This document shows positions 35,295 through 43,725 of a stretch of DNA of 54,764 bases, one piece after another. Origin of the DNA: JBATTK01 sp049670505 (GTDB taxonomy: Bacteria; Bacteroidota; Bacteroidia; Flavobacteriales; Flavobacteriaceae); contig JBATTK010000105.1 in the NCBI GenBank assembly GCA_049670505.1, positions 1-54,764 on the forward strand. Reading direction: 5' to 3'. The translations under genes were made by a program, and so were the position numbers. A model generated the notes under the pieces. It did not search any database and was not told the DNA's origin. It was given only the letters and a program-made list of their open reading frames with translations. Position 1 is the first letter of the stretch. The number at the start of each line of letters is the position of its first letter.

Positions 35295-35549
35295 ATGACG
35301 ATTTTACTATTTGGTGTCACCAAGGATATTGTGGGTAGCTCGGCTATATCCATGCCAACATCGAGCGAGTTTGGAATAAAAAAAACAAAAACGGTAGGGG
35401 AGCTAAAGGAATATCTGGGTAATACCTATCCCGGACTCAAAAAATTGTCTTCCCTGGCCGTGGCCGTCAATAATGCCTATGCGGACGATGATACAAAAAT
35501 TGATAACTTTGATGAAATTGCGTTGATACCTCCCGTTAGTGGAGGATAA
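35295..35549 (+). CDS. moaD: MoaD-like molybdopterin synthase sulfur carrier
   Basis: This 84-residue beta-grasp protein ends in PPVSGG. The terminal Gly-Gly becomes a thiocarboxylate that gives sulfur to precursor Z in molybdopterin synthesis. FDEIALIPPVSGG is the typical MoaD end. A 20-residue insert (SAISMPTSSEFGIKKTKTVG) makes it slightly long. It starts 3 bp after the iorB stop. Its activator MoeB is encoded nearby (36355). The partner MoaE is not in this window. Confidence 0.88.
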   Translation: MTILLFGVTKDIVGSSAISMPTSSEFGIKKTKTVGELKEYLGNTYPGLKKLSSLAVAVNNAYADDDTKIDNFDEIALIPPVSGG

Positions 35550-35761
35550 AGGGAAGTGAGAATTAAGAAGTTAGAAGTGTACATCGCAAACAATATGAAT
35601 AACTCAGAAGTGGAAAGCATAGAATTCCTAGTTTTCTATTTCTGTTTTAGATTATAAAAATTGAATTTAGAAACTGAGCTCATCTTGAGGAGCTTTAAGG
35701 GCGTAAATTTGGTATTAACCAAAAGATGCCAAATCACTTTCTTTCCTATAAATTGAGGACC

Positions 35762-36358
35762 ATGAAGGATGCAACAAAAATTTACGGTTTGGTATTGTCC
35801 GGCGGTAAGAGCACACGTATGGGAATAGACAAGAGTACCATAGCTTATCACGGGATTCCCCAACGTGAATATCTTTATCAACTATTGGAAGAGGTATGCG
35901 ACAAAACTTTCCTCAGTGTCCGTTCCGAACAACAAGCGGAATTGCCCGATCGCATACATATTGTTGTGGACAAAAATGAATTCAGAGGTCCTTATAATGG
36001 CTTATTAAGTGCGCACGACCAATACCCAGATGTAGCTTGGTTGGTACTGGCCTGTGACCTGCCTTTAATGGATTCGGAAGCGATAGAACAACTCTTGACA
36101 TCCCGAAATCCCAATAAAATGGCAACTGCTTTTTCCACTAGGGAAAGTGGATTACCAGAACCGTTGTGCGCCATTTGGGAACCACAGGGGTTAAAACAAT
36201 CAAAGGAATATTTGATGGGGGGTACTAGTACTTGTCCTAGAAAGTTTTTAATACATTCAGAAGTAGCGCTTATATATCCAAAAAACGAACAGGTTTTGCT
36301 CAATGCCAATTCCAAAGAAGAATATGAGGAGGCCCTGTTAAAATTAAATGCCATTTGA
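35762..36358 (+). CDS. mobA: Molybdenum cofactor guanylyltransferase (MobA-like)
   Basis: The ATG at 35762 gives MKDATKIYGLVLSGGKSTRM followed by GIDKS, the nucleotide-binding loop of MobA. An ATG at 35726 would add 12 residues without homology. Further motifs are VDKNEFRGPYNGLLSA and WLVLACDLPLMD (metal-binding Asp), and GLPEPLCAIWEP. MobA adds GMP to molybdopterin. Because xanthine-oxidase-family enzymes usually need the cytosine form, the nucleotide used should be checked. The 198-residue length is normal. Its TGA overlaps the TTG start of moeB. Confidence 0.88.
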   Translation: MKDATKIYGLVLSGGKSTRMGIDKSTIAYHGIPQREYLYQLLEEVCDKTFLSVRSEQQAELPDRIHIVVDKNEFRGPYNGLLSAHDQYPDVAWLVLACDLPLMDSEAIEQLLTSRNPNKMATAFSTRESGLPEPLCAIWEPQGLKQSKEYLMGGTSTCPRKFLIHSEVALIYPKNEQVLLNANSKEEYEEALLKLNAI

Positions 36359-37425
36359 ACACCCATAGGTACATACGGCAGACCAGTCTAAAGGATTTTG
36401 GTCCTGAAGCCCAGCAAAAATTAACCAATGCCAGGGTCTTGGTCGTTGGCGTGGGCGGATTGGGGATTCCTGCCCTGCAATATCTTAATGCCATGGGAAT
36501 AGGCACGCTTGGGATGGTAGAACAAGATATTGTGGAGCTTACCAATTTGCAACGCCAAGTGCTTTATGGAGAAAATGATATGGGCAGGCCTAAGATCCAG
36601 GTAGCACTGGAAAAACTACAGGCGCAAAATTCCGAAACCCGTTTTAATAGTTATGATACTTTTTTAACGAAGGACAATGCCTTGCAGATCATAGGAAACT
36701 ATGATGTTGTAGTTGATGCATCCGATAATTTTCCAACAAGATATCTGATCAATGATGCTTGTGTTATGCTAAACAAACCATTCGTTTATGGTGCATTACA
36801 CGGTTTTGAAGGCCAAGTAAGTGTATTTAATCATGCAGGAGGGCCCACCTATCGTTGTCTTTTTCCTTTGATGCCTTCCACAGATGAAATACCAAATTGT
36901 AACGATAATGGAGTATTGGGCGTTATACCCGGAATAGTGGGCAACCTACAGGCTTTGGAGGCGGTTAAGATTATTGCAGGGATAGGTGAAGTATTGTCCG
37001 GTAAACTATTATTGTTCAATGGATTAAATCAGTCGTTTCAAAAAATAAGCTTTCAACTTAAACCAGCTAATTTAAAGATTACCGTATTGCGGGATTCCTA
37101 TGGTCAAGATCAATGTGTCTCGGTACCATCCATCTCCGTGCACGAGTTTCAAGAATTGATAGCTGCGAACAAACCCATGCAGATTATAGACGTTAGGACT
37201 TCCGAGGAATATAAAAATTATCACATTACCGATGCTGTTCATATACCTTTGCACGAATTGGAAGATCGCGTTGCGGAAATAGATTTGAATCAATCGGTAT
37301 ATTTCATATGCCAATCGGGGAAACGTAGCGAAATGGCGCTTGAAAAATTACAGGAAATCAGTCCAGGAACCACTTTATATAATATCTTTGGAGGCATTAA
37401 TATGTTTCTAACTACATGTTCATAA
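36355..37425 (+). CDS. moeB: Molybdopterin-synthase adenylyltransferase with rhodanese domain
   Basis: This 356-residue fusion has an E1-like adenylation domain (RYIRQTSLKDFG, nucleotide loop VVGVGGLGIPALQYL at about residues 30-44). The catalytic region is NCNDNGVLGVIPGIVG. A C-terminal rhodanese domain (from about residue 260) has its Cys at 319 in FICQSGKRS. It adenylates MoaD and may hand it sulfur through the rhodanese Cys. One of the usual zinc Cys pairs is absent or reduced: only YRCLF and PNC are clear. The start is TTG at 36355, overlapping the mobA stop (TTGA). The RYIRQ motif sits 5 residues in, as expected. Confidence 0.88.
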   Translation: MNTHRYIRQTSLKDFGPEAQQKLTNARVLVVGVGGLGIPALQYLNAMGIGTLGMVEQDIVELTNLQRQVLYGENDMGRPKIQVALEKLQAQNSETRFNSYDTFLTKDNALQIIGNYDVVVDASDNFPTRYLINDACVMLNKPFVYGALHGFEGQVSVFNHAGGPTYRCLFPLMPSTDEIPNCNDNGVLGVIPGIVGNLQALEAVKIIAGIGEVLSGKLLLFNGLNQSFQKISFQLKPANLKITVLRDSYGQDQCVSVPSISVHEFQELIAANKPMQIIDVRTSEEYKNYHITDAVHIPLHELEDRVAEIDLNQSVYFICQSGKRSEMALEKLQEISPGTTLYNIFGGINMFLTTCS

Positions 37426-38195
37426 CCGACCAGGAACTTATTTGGATTATTGCCGGGTTCTTTATCATTGCTACCTTGTATTCGTCTGTCGGTTTTGGTG
37501 GAGGTTCTAGTTATTTGGCTGTTTTGGCCTTGGTCTTCACCAGTTTCTTTGCCATACGGAGTACTGCGCTCTTATGCAATCTTATTGTTGTTTCGGGTAG
37601 CAGCTATCTATACTTCAAAAAAGGGCATTTGGACTTTAAGAAGTTCATCCCCTTTATTATTACCAGTATTCCCTTGGCATTTATTGGAGCGTCTTTTCGA
37701 CTTAAGGAACATATATTTTTCATTATACTTGGATCTGCGTTGATCATTTCGGCATTGGCCTTGGTCATACAGACCTTTATGTCACCAAATGGTGTAAAGC
37801 TCAAAAAGGACTATCCCCCATATGTCACCTATCTATTGGGAGCGGGAATAGGTTTGTTATCAGGTCTTGTAGGAATAGGAGGTGGAATTTTTTTAGCTCC
37901 GGTCCTCAACCATATGCGTTGGGATAGTTCCGTGAAGATAGCGGCATTGGCAAGCTTTTTTATATTGGTGAATTCACTATCCGGAATAGGAGGACTGATT
38001 TATAGTGGCACCTTTGAGGTCCCATGGTCATTTGTTATTGGTCCATTGTTAGCGGTCTTTCTGGGGGGACAATTGGGAATTCGCTTGAGTTTATCCAGAT
38101 TAACCGGTAATGGCATTCGATTAATTACAGCGTTCCTTGTATTTATAGTAGGAATAAGGGTTTTGGTCAGTAACGGTTTACAACTTAGTTTTTAG
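37416..38195 (+). CDS. TSUP family membrane permease (TauE/SafE)
   Basis: This 259-residue protein has about eight hydrophobic helices and the repeat signature of TauE/SafE permeases: TLYSSVGFGGGSSYLAVLAL near the start and IGLLSGLVGIGGGIFLAPVL in the second half. Such permeases move sulfite, sulfonates or other organic anions. The start overlaps the end of moeB by 10 bp, so it belongs to the cofactor operon. A role in sulfur or molybdenum oxyanion handling is plausible but inferred from position. It converges on the membrane protein gene with an 18-bp overlap. Confidence 0.88.
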   Translation: MFITDQELIWIIAGFFIIATLYSSVGFGGGSSYLAVLALVFTSFFAIRSTALLCNLIVVSGSSYLYFKKGHLDFKKFIPFIITSIPLAFIGASFRLKEHIFFIILGSALIISALALVIQTFMSPNGVKLKKDYPPYVTYLLGAGIGLLSGLVGIGGGIFLAPVLNHMRWDSSVKIAALASFFILVNSLSGIGGLIYSGTFEVPWSFVIGPLLAVFLGGQLGIRLSLSRLTGNGIRLITAFLVFIVGIRVLVSNGLQLSF

Positions 38196-38651
38196 GACGG
38201 CATCTTCCTTTTCCTGTCCGCCAAAACGAATAAAACGATAGAAGCATTCAAAGTTGCCGTTATACCATATGGCCAGAAAGAAAACCACATATAGCACGGC
38301 ATCTGCAACCACTGCAATGTAAAAATAGGTGCTCAACACCAATAATAATAAGGCCGTTAGTGCTACACAAAACGCAACGACCGTTTTCCGACCTTTGTTG
38401 TTCAGTAAAATCATGATGAGAATAATGATTCCCAAAACTGGCTTTGCATGCAATAAGAATGGACCCATTTGACTGGTTTCTATATCAAAAAACATGAGGA
38501 TGGCACCCATATAAGCAGTAATACATAAAGGGCATTTGGGAAGTAGGATCATTAGTATCGTGGAAAAAATGGACAGTGTTCCGTTAGATCCGCTAGCCTT
38601 TCTAACAGGGATCAATTTATTCTTGCAGCAAGATGACTTTACCGCTTCCAT
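38178..38651 (-). CDS. Integral membrane protein of unknown function
   Basis: The ATG at 38651 (MEAVKSSCCKNKLIP) is preferred. An earlier start (38741) would overlap moeA. The 157-residue product has about four helices (LSIFSTILMILL, AYMGAILMFFDI, VLGIIILIMILL, VALTALLLLVLSTYF). It has a Cys pair at the N-terminus and a conserved-looking PKCPLC at the membrane edge. That Cys pattern suggests metal or thiol handling, as in MerT-like proteins. The C-terminal tail is charged. It lies directly after moeA on the same strand (4 bp gap). I do not recognise the family. Confidence 0.7.
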   Translation of the reverse strand: MEAVKSSCCKNKLIPVRKASGSNGTLSIFSTILMILLPKCPLCITAYMGAILMFFDIETSQMGPFLLHAKPVLGIIILIMILLNNKGRKTVVAFCVALTALLLLVLSTYFYIAVVADAVLYVVFFLAIWYNGNFECFYRFIRFGGQEKEDAVLKTKL

Positions 38652-38655
38652 TTTA

Positions 38656-39870
38656 TCAGAATTTATTTCTATACGGAACAAAGGGATATACTTCTCCTTT
38701 TCTAAAGTTACTCTTATTCTGGGGTAAAACCAAAAAACCATCGGTCTTTACCAAATTTGCATAATCTCCTGAACCATTTCCTTTTATGGGAGTAGCCAAA
38801 AGAATGCCATTGGGATTACTCTCCAAAACTGCTTCCAGAAAGTACACCAGATCAGGTGCGAAATCCACATCCTTGGTCAAGCTTACGTATAACGGATTAT
38901 CTGTTATGCCTAACGACTTTTTAAGCCAAAATCGGAGGTATATATACACGCATACAAAAGCTGAAACCGGATTACCGGGAAGAGCGAATATTTTCTTATC
39001 ATCGCTACTGGCCCCGAACCAAAAAGGTTTTCCGGGACGCTGTTGTATTTTGTGAAAATGTTTCTTTACCTGCAAAGATTCCAATACATCGGGGAGAAAA
39101 TCGAATTTCCCTTTAGAGACTCCACCTGTAAATACCAACAATTCGTAATCCTTTAGAAGTTCACTGATTATCGCATGCATTTTCACTTTATCATCCGGAA
39201 GATGTTTTAGATCGGCAGTAAGCCCCCATTCGTTTAAGGTATTTCTAATACCATACACATTGGATCTCCGTATTTGATGTAATTCAGGGGTTTCCTCTAC
39301 CGTGACCAATTCGTCACCACTGGAAAGAATAACCGTTTTGGGCATGCGTCTTACCTGAAGGGAAGCTTTCCCTACAGCTGCGGCTATATTTATTTCCGCA
39401 CTGGAAAGTTGGTGTCCTTTTTTAACAATACGTGTACCTTTTGCTATATCGATGCCCTTAAAATGAATATTTTGTTGATACCTAAGACGGTTTAGATGAA
39501 TGGTCGCTTTACCGTGATTCAAGGTCAGGTCTTCATATCTAATTACCGTATCCGCCTGCATGGGCATAATGGCTCCGGTCATTACCTCAATACAGTTTAG
39601 GGGGTTTTGTAAGCTTTGTTGTGGACTTCCGGCCGGTGCAGTGGCCTCTATGGTAAATTCTCGCTGTCCCAGTTCAAAAGCCCTATAGCTAATGCAGATG
39701 CCGTCCATAGTTACGCGGTCAAAGGGAGGAAAATCGCGATCGGCGATCAAGTCTTCGGCAAGATATGCGCCAACACTATCTTGTAATGACCTGGTTTCTA
39801 TGGGAAAATGATCCTTATGGGTTTCAAGAATGCTTAAGGCAGTTTCAAACGGAATAAATGTGTTTTCCAT
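38656..39870 (-). CDS. moeA: Molybdopterin molybdenumtransferase
   Basis: This 404-residue MoeA inserts molybdate into adenylated molybdopterin. Motifs are YLAEDLIADRDFPPFDRVTMDG, EVMTGAIMPMQADTVIRYED, KGHQLSSAEINIAAAVG, VVFTGGVSKGKFDF and LPGNPVSAFVCVYI. Domain order is normal (I/II, III, IV). The ATG at 39870 is preceded at 5 bp by GGAGG (39876-39880), a rare good Shine-Dalgarno sequence for this phylum. A GTG at 39888 is less likely. The start is 1 bp past the moaA stop, so translation is coupled. Confidence 0.94.
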   Translation of the reverse strand: MENTFIPFETALSILETHKDHFPIETRSLQDSVGAYLAEDLIADRDFPPFDRVTMDGICISYRAFELGQREFTIEATAPAGSPQQSLQNPLNCIEVMTGAIMPMQADTVIRYEDLTLNHGKATIHLNRLRYQQNIHFKGIDIAKGTRIVKKGHQLSSAEINIAAAVGKASLQVRRMPKTVILSSGDELVTVEETPELHQIRRSNVYGIRNTLNEWGLTADLKHLPDDKVKMHAIISELLKDYELLVFTGGVSKGKFDFLPDVLESLQVKKHFHKIQQRPGKPFWFGASSDDKKIFALPGNPVSAFVCVYIYLRFWLKKSLGITDNPLYVSLTKDVDFAPDLVYFLEAVLESNPNGILLATPIKGNGSGDYANLVKTDGFLVLPQNKSNFRKGEVYPFVPYRNKF

Positions 39871-39871
39871 A

Positions 39872-40855
39872 TCATCCTCCAATAACACTCATGCTTTCCA
39901 ACGACTTTGATCCGTCTTTGCGAAGTTTCTCCGCGGCAAAACCGTCCTTGGGTTTTAACCGGATCAATTCTTCAAACTTTGATCGCAGTGCTATATCGGT
40001 AACCCCGGAGCGCATATAATCCCGTATATTGAATACCCCATCATCATAGAGGCAGGTTTTAATTTCCCCTTTGGAAGAAATCCGTAATCGATTACAGGTG
40101 TTACAGAAAGTCCGGGAAAAAGCCGCAATCACACCAATATCCCCCTTAAATCCAGGTACCGTATATCGCGTGGCGGTCTCTCCGTGGTTCATGGCGTGCT
40201 TTTCTAGCAATGGAAAGGTTTCCTTTAAGTCGCTATAGATATCCGCAGCACTATACAAGTCCACATTTTTTTTATACCCTCCGTTAAAGGGCATTTCCTC
40301 AATAAAACGGACCGCAACAGGGTAATCCCTGGCCAATTTGGCCAAAGGAACAATATCCTGGGTGTTGATGCCGTGCATAACAACCGCATTGAGTTTTAAT
40401 GTAAATCCGTGCTCCAATAGCAAATGAAACGTACGTATGACCTTATCAAAATCATTGCGCCGTGTAATTTTATGAAACCGTTCCGGATCTAAGGAATCTA
40501 TACTTAAATTAATATGGGTAATGCCCAAAGCTTTAAGTTTGGGAATATGTTTTTCCAAAAGAGTACCATTAGATGTAATATGAATGGAATTGTAATAGGA
40601 CAGGTCCGCCGTATTTTCCAATAGCTTTATAAAATCTTTTCGTAAGAAGGGTTCCCCTCCGGTAAAACGCACCTTTTTAAACCCTATTTCCCCCAAAACA
40701 CCCAATAATCTGGTAATCTCCTCGTAACTCAATAGCTGTTCCCTGGGCTCATAGGGAATCCCTTCCTTGGGCATACAATAAAAACATCTCAAATTACATC
40801 GATCTGTAACTGCGATCCTTACATAATCAATTTCCCTATGGAACGAATCTTTCAC
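39872..40855 (-). CDS. moaA: GTP 3',8-cyclase (radical SAM)
   Basis: MoaA starts molybdenum cofactor synthesis by converting GTP to 3',8-cyclo-GTP. The 327-residue protein has the radical SAM cluster C20, C24 and C27 (TDRCNLRCFYCMP). It also has the C-terminal cluster motif FCNTCNRLRISSKGEIKTCLYD and the terminal Gly-Gly (SVIGG), which is needed in known MoaA proteins. RFTGGEPFLRKDF and INLSIDSLDPERF are further signatures. The partner MoaC is not in the window. It is the first gene of moaA-moeA-membrane protein, divergent from the xdhC-like gene. Confidence 0.96.
   Translation of the reverse strand: MKDSFHREIDYVRIAVTDRCNLRCFYCMPKEGIPYEPREQLLSYEEITRLLGVLGEIGFKKVRFTGGEPFLRKDFIKLLENTADLSYYNSIHITSNGTLLEKHIPKLKALGITHINLSIDSLDPERFHKITRRNDFDKVIRTFHLLLEHGFTLKLNAVVMHGINTQDIVPLAKLARDYPVAVRFIEEMPFNGGYKKNVDLYSAADIYSDLKETFPLLEKHAMNHGETATRYTVPGFKGDIGVIAAFSRTFCNTCNRLRISSKGEIKTCLYDDGVFNIRDYMRSGVTDIALRSKFEELIRLKPKDGFAAEKLRKDGSKSLESMSVIGG
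39876..39880 (-). promoter_or_regulatory. Shine-Dalgarno site of moeA inside the moaA coding end
   Basis: GGAGG lies 5 bp ahead of the moeA ATG and also encodes the last two glycines of MoaA (GGA GGA then TGA). It decides the moeA start at 39870 and suggests termination-reinitiation. Confidence 0.65.
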
Positions 40856-40904
40856 TTTTTTTCAACTATTGGATTAGTACCTTACTACTTTTTAATCTTA
40901 TATT

Positions 40905-40980
40905 TAGGAAGAATGAATATAGGAAAATTAAAATATATTCACCCCCTAATAGGAAGAAAGTGGAGCTTCTTTAGGAAGAA
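40905..40980. promoter_or_regulatory. Four direct TAGGAA repeats between moaA and xdhC-like gene
   Basis: TAGGAAGAA occurs at 40905-40913, 40950-40958 and 40972-40980, with a variant TAGGAAAAT at 40920-40928. Start-to-start distances are 15, 30 and 22 bp. The cluster fills the 180-bp gap between two divergent molybdenum genes, where both promoters must lie, so it is a candidate operator or activator site. A similar half-site is in the palindrome at 32494-32513. Confidence 0.5.
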
Positions 40981-41038
40981 TTTATAATATGGAACGGCAA
41001 AACCTAATTTCCAAAGGGTAAATTTTTAAAATGTAAAT

Positions 41039-42145
41039 GTGAAAGAGATAAAAGCCATAATTCAACTGTATAACGCTACCAAAGATCTAAAGGAGAGAGC
41101 GGCCATTGCACAAGTGGTACGTGTAGAGGAATCCTCATACCGGCGTGAAGGTGCGCGCATGCTCGTTTTTGAGTCGGGAATTTTTGAAGGAGGAATTAGT
41201 GGCGGATGTTTGGAAGGCGATGCCTTGAAAAGGTCGCAAATCGCTATTTTGAAACAACAACCCTCCATTGTCACCTATGATACTTCCAAAGAAAAGGAAA
41301 TAGGGGTGGGGCTGGGTTGCAATGGCGTCATCGATGTTTTAATATCACCGATAACCAAAGACGCCGAGGCCATTAAAGTACTAGAAAACTGTGTGTCCGA
41401 TCGTAAGTCCCATATTATCGCCACGGTAACCGCTTTGCATACCAGTGCGGATAAAATAACCCTAGGGGACAGTTTTTATTTTGATAGTAGTACCGGTAAA
41501 TTAAGTAATTGCCCACACAAAGGTCTGGAACATTTTATAGTGAACAACATTTCTGATGTGTTGGAAAGAAAAAAATCCAATACCTATCATCTTGCCACGG
41601 AAGAAATAAATGCAAGCGTTTTTATTGAATTGATACCCCCGCAATTTCATTTGGCCATCTATGGTGACAATTATGACGTGTATCCGATGCTGGAATTTGC
41701 CAAAGTGCTGGACTGGGAAGTGAGTTTGGTCGGGAATATTCAAAAGCTCAAGAAAGATAAACTACAATCGGTAGCCAATATATATCCAAAGGATTTAGAA
41801 GTGCGACCTTATATAGACGATCGAACGGCGGTTGTTTTAATGGCGCATGATTTTAAGACCGATTTTTCCAATCTTAAGGAGCTCATAAAAAGTCGGGCTC
41901 CCTATATCGCATCATTGGGACCTCGAAAGCGATTTGTAAAAATGTTGGAGAAATTAAAGGAAGAGGGAGTTGTAATATCGAAGCAAGACCAAGATCGGAT
42001 ATTTGCACCCTGCGGTCTGGAAATTGGCGCAAATACGCCCGAGGAAATCGCTACCAGTATTTTTAGTGAAATCCTTAGTGTATTTTCAGAAAATACGGGA
42101 GGGATGTTACGCCATAAGCAAGGGCCTATACATGAGCGGAGCTAA
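41039..42145 (+). CDS. XdhC/CoxI-family molybdenum cofactor insertion protein
   Basis: This 368-residue protein has an N-terminal XdhC/CoxI domain (AIAQVVRVEESSYRREGARM, GGISGGCLEGD, GVGLGCNGVIDVLI) and a C-terminal Rossmann-like domain (LAIYGDNYDVYPMLEFAKVL, VVLMAHDFKTDFSNL, YIASLGPRKRF). The final motif is FAPCGLEIGANTPEEIATSI. XdhC-type proteins bind molybdenum cofactor, promote its sulfuration and insert it into the apo-enzyme. The start is GTG at 41039. It faces the cysteine desulfurase gene, whose stop lies 5 bp away. Client enzyme: IorAB-like or Cox; not decidable here. Confidence 0.88.
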   Translation: MKEIKAIIQLYNATKDLKERAAIAQVVRVEESSYRREGARMLVFESGIFEGGISGGCLEGDALKRSQIAILKQQPSIVTYDTSKEKEIGVGLGCNGVIDVLISPITKDAEAIKVLENCVSDRKSHIIATVTALHTSADKITLGDSFYFDSSTGKLSNCPHKGLEHFIVNNISDVLERKKSNTYHLATEEINASVFIELIPPQFHLAIYGDNYDVYPMLEFAKVLDWEVSLVGNIQKLKKDKLQSVANIYPKDLEVRPYIDDRTAVVLMAHDFKTDFSNLKELIKSRAPYIASLGPRKRFVKMLEKLKEEGVVISKQDQDRIFAPCGLEIGANTPEEIATSIFSEILSVFSENTGGMLRHKQGPIHERS

Positions 42146-42150
42146 AAATA

Positions 42151-43320
42151 TTACCTTCGTTCCCACAAAATATTATTCTCCCGCTGTTTCCCTACTGCCT
42201 CGGAAACAATAGTAATCGCTTTATCAATATCCTCCTCGGTGGTATAACGTCCTATGCTTAAGCGTAAAGAGGCATAGGCCAAACTGCGTTCAACACCCAT
42301 GGCCAGTAACACGTGCGAAGGTGCTACAGAAGCTGAATTACAAGCAGATCCATTGGATACAGCAATGTCCTTGCTCAATGCCTGTAACAAGGTTTCACCA
42401 TCTACATAAGGAAACGAAATATTGACCGTGTTGGGTAATCTATCCGAGGTTCTACTGTTGGATGCTGTTAATTCGATGGCCAGTAGACCTTTTTCTAGCC
42501 GATTCCTAAGCGCTTTCAAGCGTTCCCTTTCCGTTTCCAAGTCTTCGTAGGCCAAATATACCGCAGTTGCCAAACCGATGATTCCCGGAGTATTTAGGGT
42601 TCCGCCACGTAGCCCTTTCTGTTGTCCGCCACCCTGAATAAAACTATGCATTAAAGCGGTGTCCCCATTTTTTGCATACACAAAACCAACGCCTTTCGGC
42701 CCATAGACCTTATGTGCGGAAAAACAGGCGAAATCTACATTTTCCAAGAGTTCGTTAATTTCCATTTTACCGAGCGCTTGTGTAGCATCCGAAAATAATA
42801 GGGTTCCATTGACCTTTGCTGCATCGGATATCGCTGCTAAAGGTTGTATTACCCCGGTCTCATTATTGGCATATAAGACTGCCGCTAAGACGGTTTCCGG
42901 TTTTAGTGCAGCCCTAAATGAAGCTATGGGAATCAGTCCGTCCGCATCAACATCCAAATAGGTAACCTTAAACCCTTCGTCTTCCAAAAACTTACAAGTG
43001 TCCAGCACCGCTTTGTGTTCCGCTTTAGAAGTGACAATATGATTTCCTTTATCGTGCCTATTTTTGCAAACACCCTTTAGAACCATATTGATGCCTTCCG
43101 TTGATCCGGACGTATATATGATACCATTTTCGGAAATCCCCAAAGTATGCGCTATTTTCTGGGTGGCTTCTTCAATTGCATTTTTGGATAGCCAACCGTA
43201 TGCATGATGACTGCTTGATGGATTTCCAAAATCCTCATAAAAATAGGGAAGCATGGCATCCACTACCTTTTTGTCACAAGGCGTAGTCGCATTATAGTCG
43301 AAATAAAGTTGGGTATACAT
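42151..43320 (-). CDS. Cysteine desulfurase (NifS/IscS family)
   Basis: The ATG at 43320 (MYTQLYFDYNATTPCDKKVV) is chosen. A start at 43383 adds a 21-residue tail without homology. The 389-residue PLP enzyme has SKAEHKAVLDTC, NNETGVIQP, the Schiff-base Lys in CFSAHKVYGPKG, and the active-site Cys in SNGSACNSASVAPSHVL. It releases sulfur from cysteine as a persulfide. Its place inside the molybdenum island, next to an XdhC-like gene, suggests it sulfurates the cofactor of the molybdenum hydroxylases, as a NifS-type protein does with XdhC in Rhodobacter. A general Fe-S role is also possible. Confidence 0.9.
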   Translation of the reverse strand: MYTQLYFDYNATTPCDKKVVDAMLPYFYEDFGNPSSSHHAYGWLSKNAIEEATQKIAHTLGISENGIIYTSGSTEGINMVLKGVCKNRHDKGNHIVTSKAEHKAVLDTCKFLEDEGFKVTYLDVDADGLIPIASFRAALKPETVLAAVLYANNETGVIQPLAAISDAAKVNGTLLFSDATQALGKMEINELLENVDFACFSAHKVYGPKGVGFVYAKNGDTALMHSFIQGGGQQKGLRGGTLNTPGIIGLATAVYLAYEDLETERERLKALRNRLEKGLLAIELTASNSRTSDRLPNTVNISFPYVDGETLLQALSKDIAVSNGSACNSASVAPSHVLLAMGVERSLAYASLRLSIGRYTTEEDIDKAITIVSEAVGKQRENNILWERR

Positions 43321-43402
43321 CAGTGAATATCGCTTTAAGATATCAAGTTTAAAAGTAGTGAAAATATCAAAAAAGTGCTGCACATATCAAATGAGGCTTT
43401 TA

Positions 43403-43616
43403 AGAGACTGTTTTGAAATATGTGATTAGAATTTCTATAGGTCATTTTAGTGTAATATGAGGCGAAGTTTTTAAGCATAGCCATAGCTACGGTTCTAAAT
43501 TTCAACAGGGCAGAAAGAAAAGGCCAACGATTTGGCCTTTGAAAGAGGAGCCAGCTGGCGTGTTGGTCGCAAAAAGGGGCATAAAAAAATAATTGACATA
43601 TTTCAAAACATTCTCT
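43403..43616. mobile_element. MITE-like element, 214 bp, with 21-bp inverted ends
   Basis: The ends are 43403-43423 (starting AGAGACTGTTTTGAAATATG) and 43596-43616 (ending TTTCAAAACATTCTCT), inverted copies that match at 20 of 21 positions. Inside is a perfect hairpin AAAGGCCAA-CGAT-TTGGCCTTT (43519-43540). No transposase frame is present, so this is a non-autonomous element. A target-site duplication is not clear; at most TA. It lies between the cysteine desulfurase gene and coxM, 110 bp before the coxM start, and so may influence cox expression. Confidence 0.7.
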
Positions 43617-43681
43617 AGGGTTAATGAATTATTATAATTGTGTAATGGAGCCGGTCTTTTATTGCAATACCCGAAAAAAGA

Positions 43682-43698
43682 AGCTATATTTAATAGCT
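43682..43698. promoter_or_regulatory. Inverted repeat in the coxM promoter region
   Basis: AGCTAT-ATTTA-ATAGCT is a perfect 6-bp inverted repeat with a 5-bp centre, 28 bp ahead of the coxM start codon. The position suits an operator or a leader stem. AT-rich DNA can form such repeats by chance. Confidence 0.35.
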
Positions 43699-43725
43699 AT
43701 TATTTAAAATTTATCCTAAAAAATT

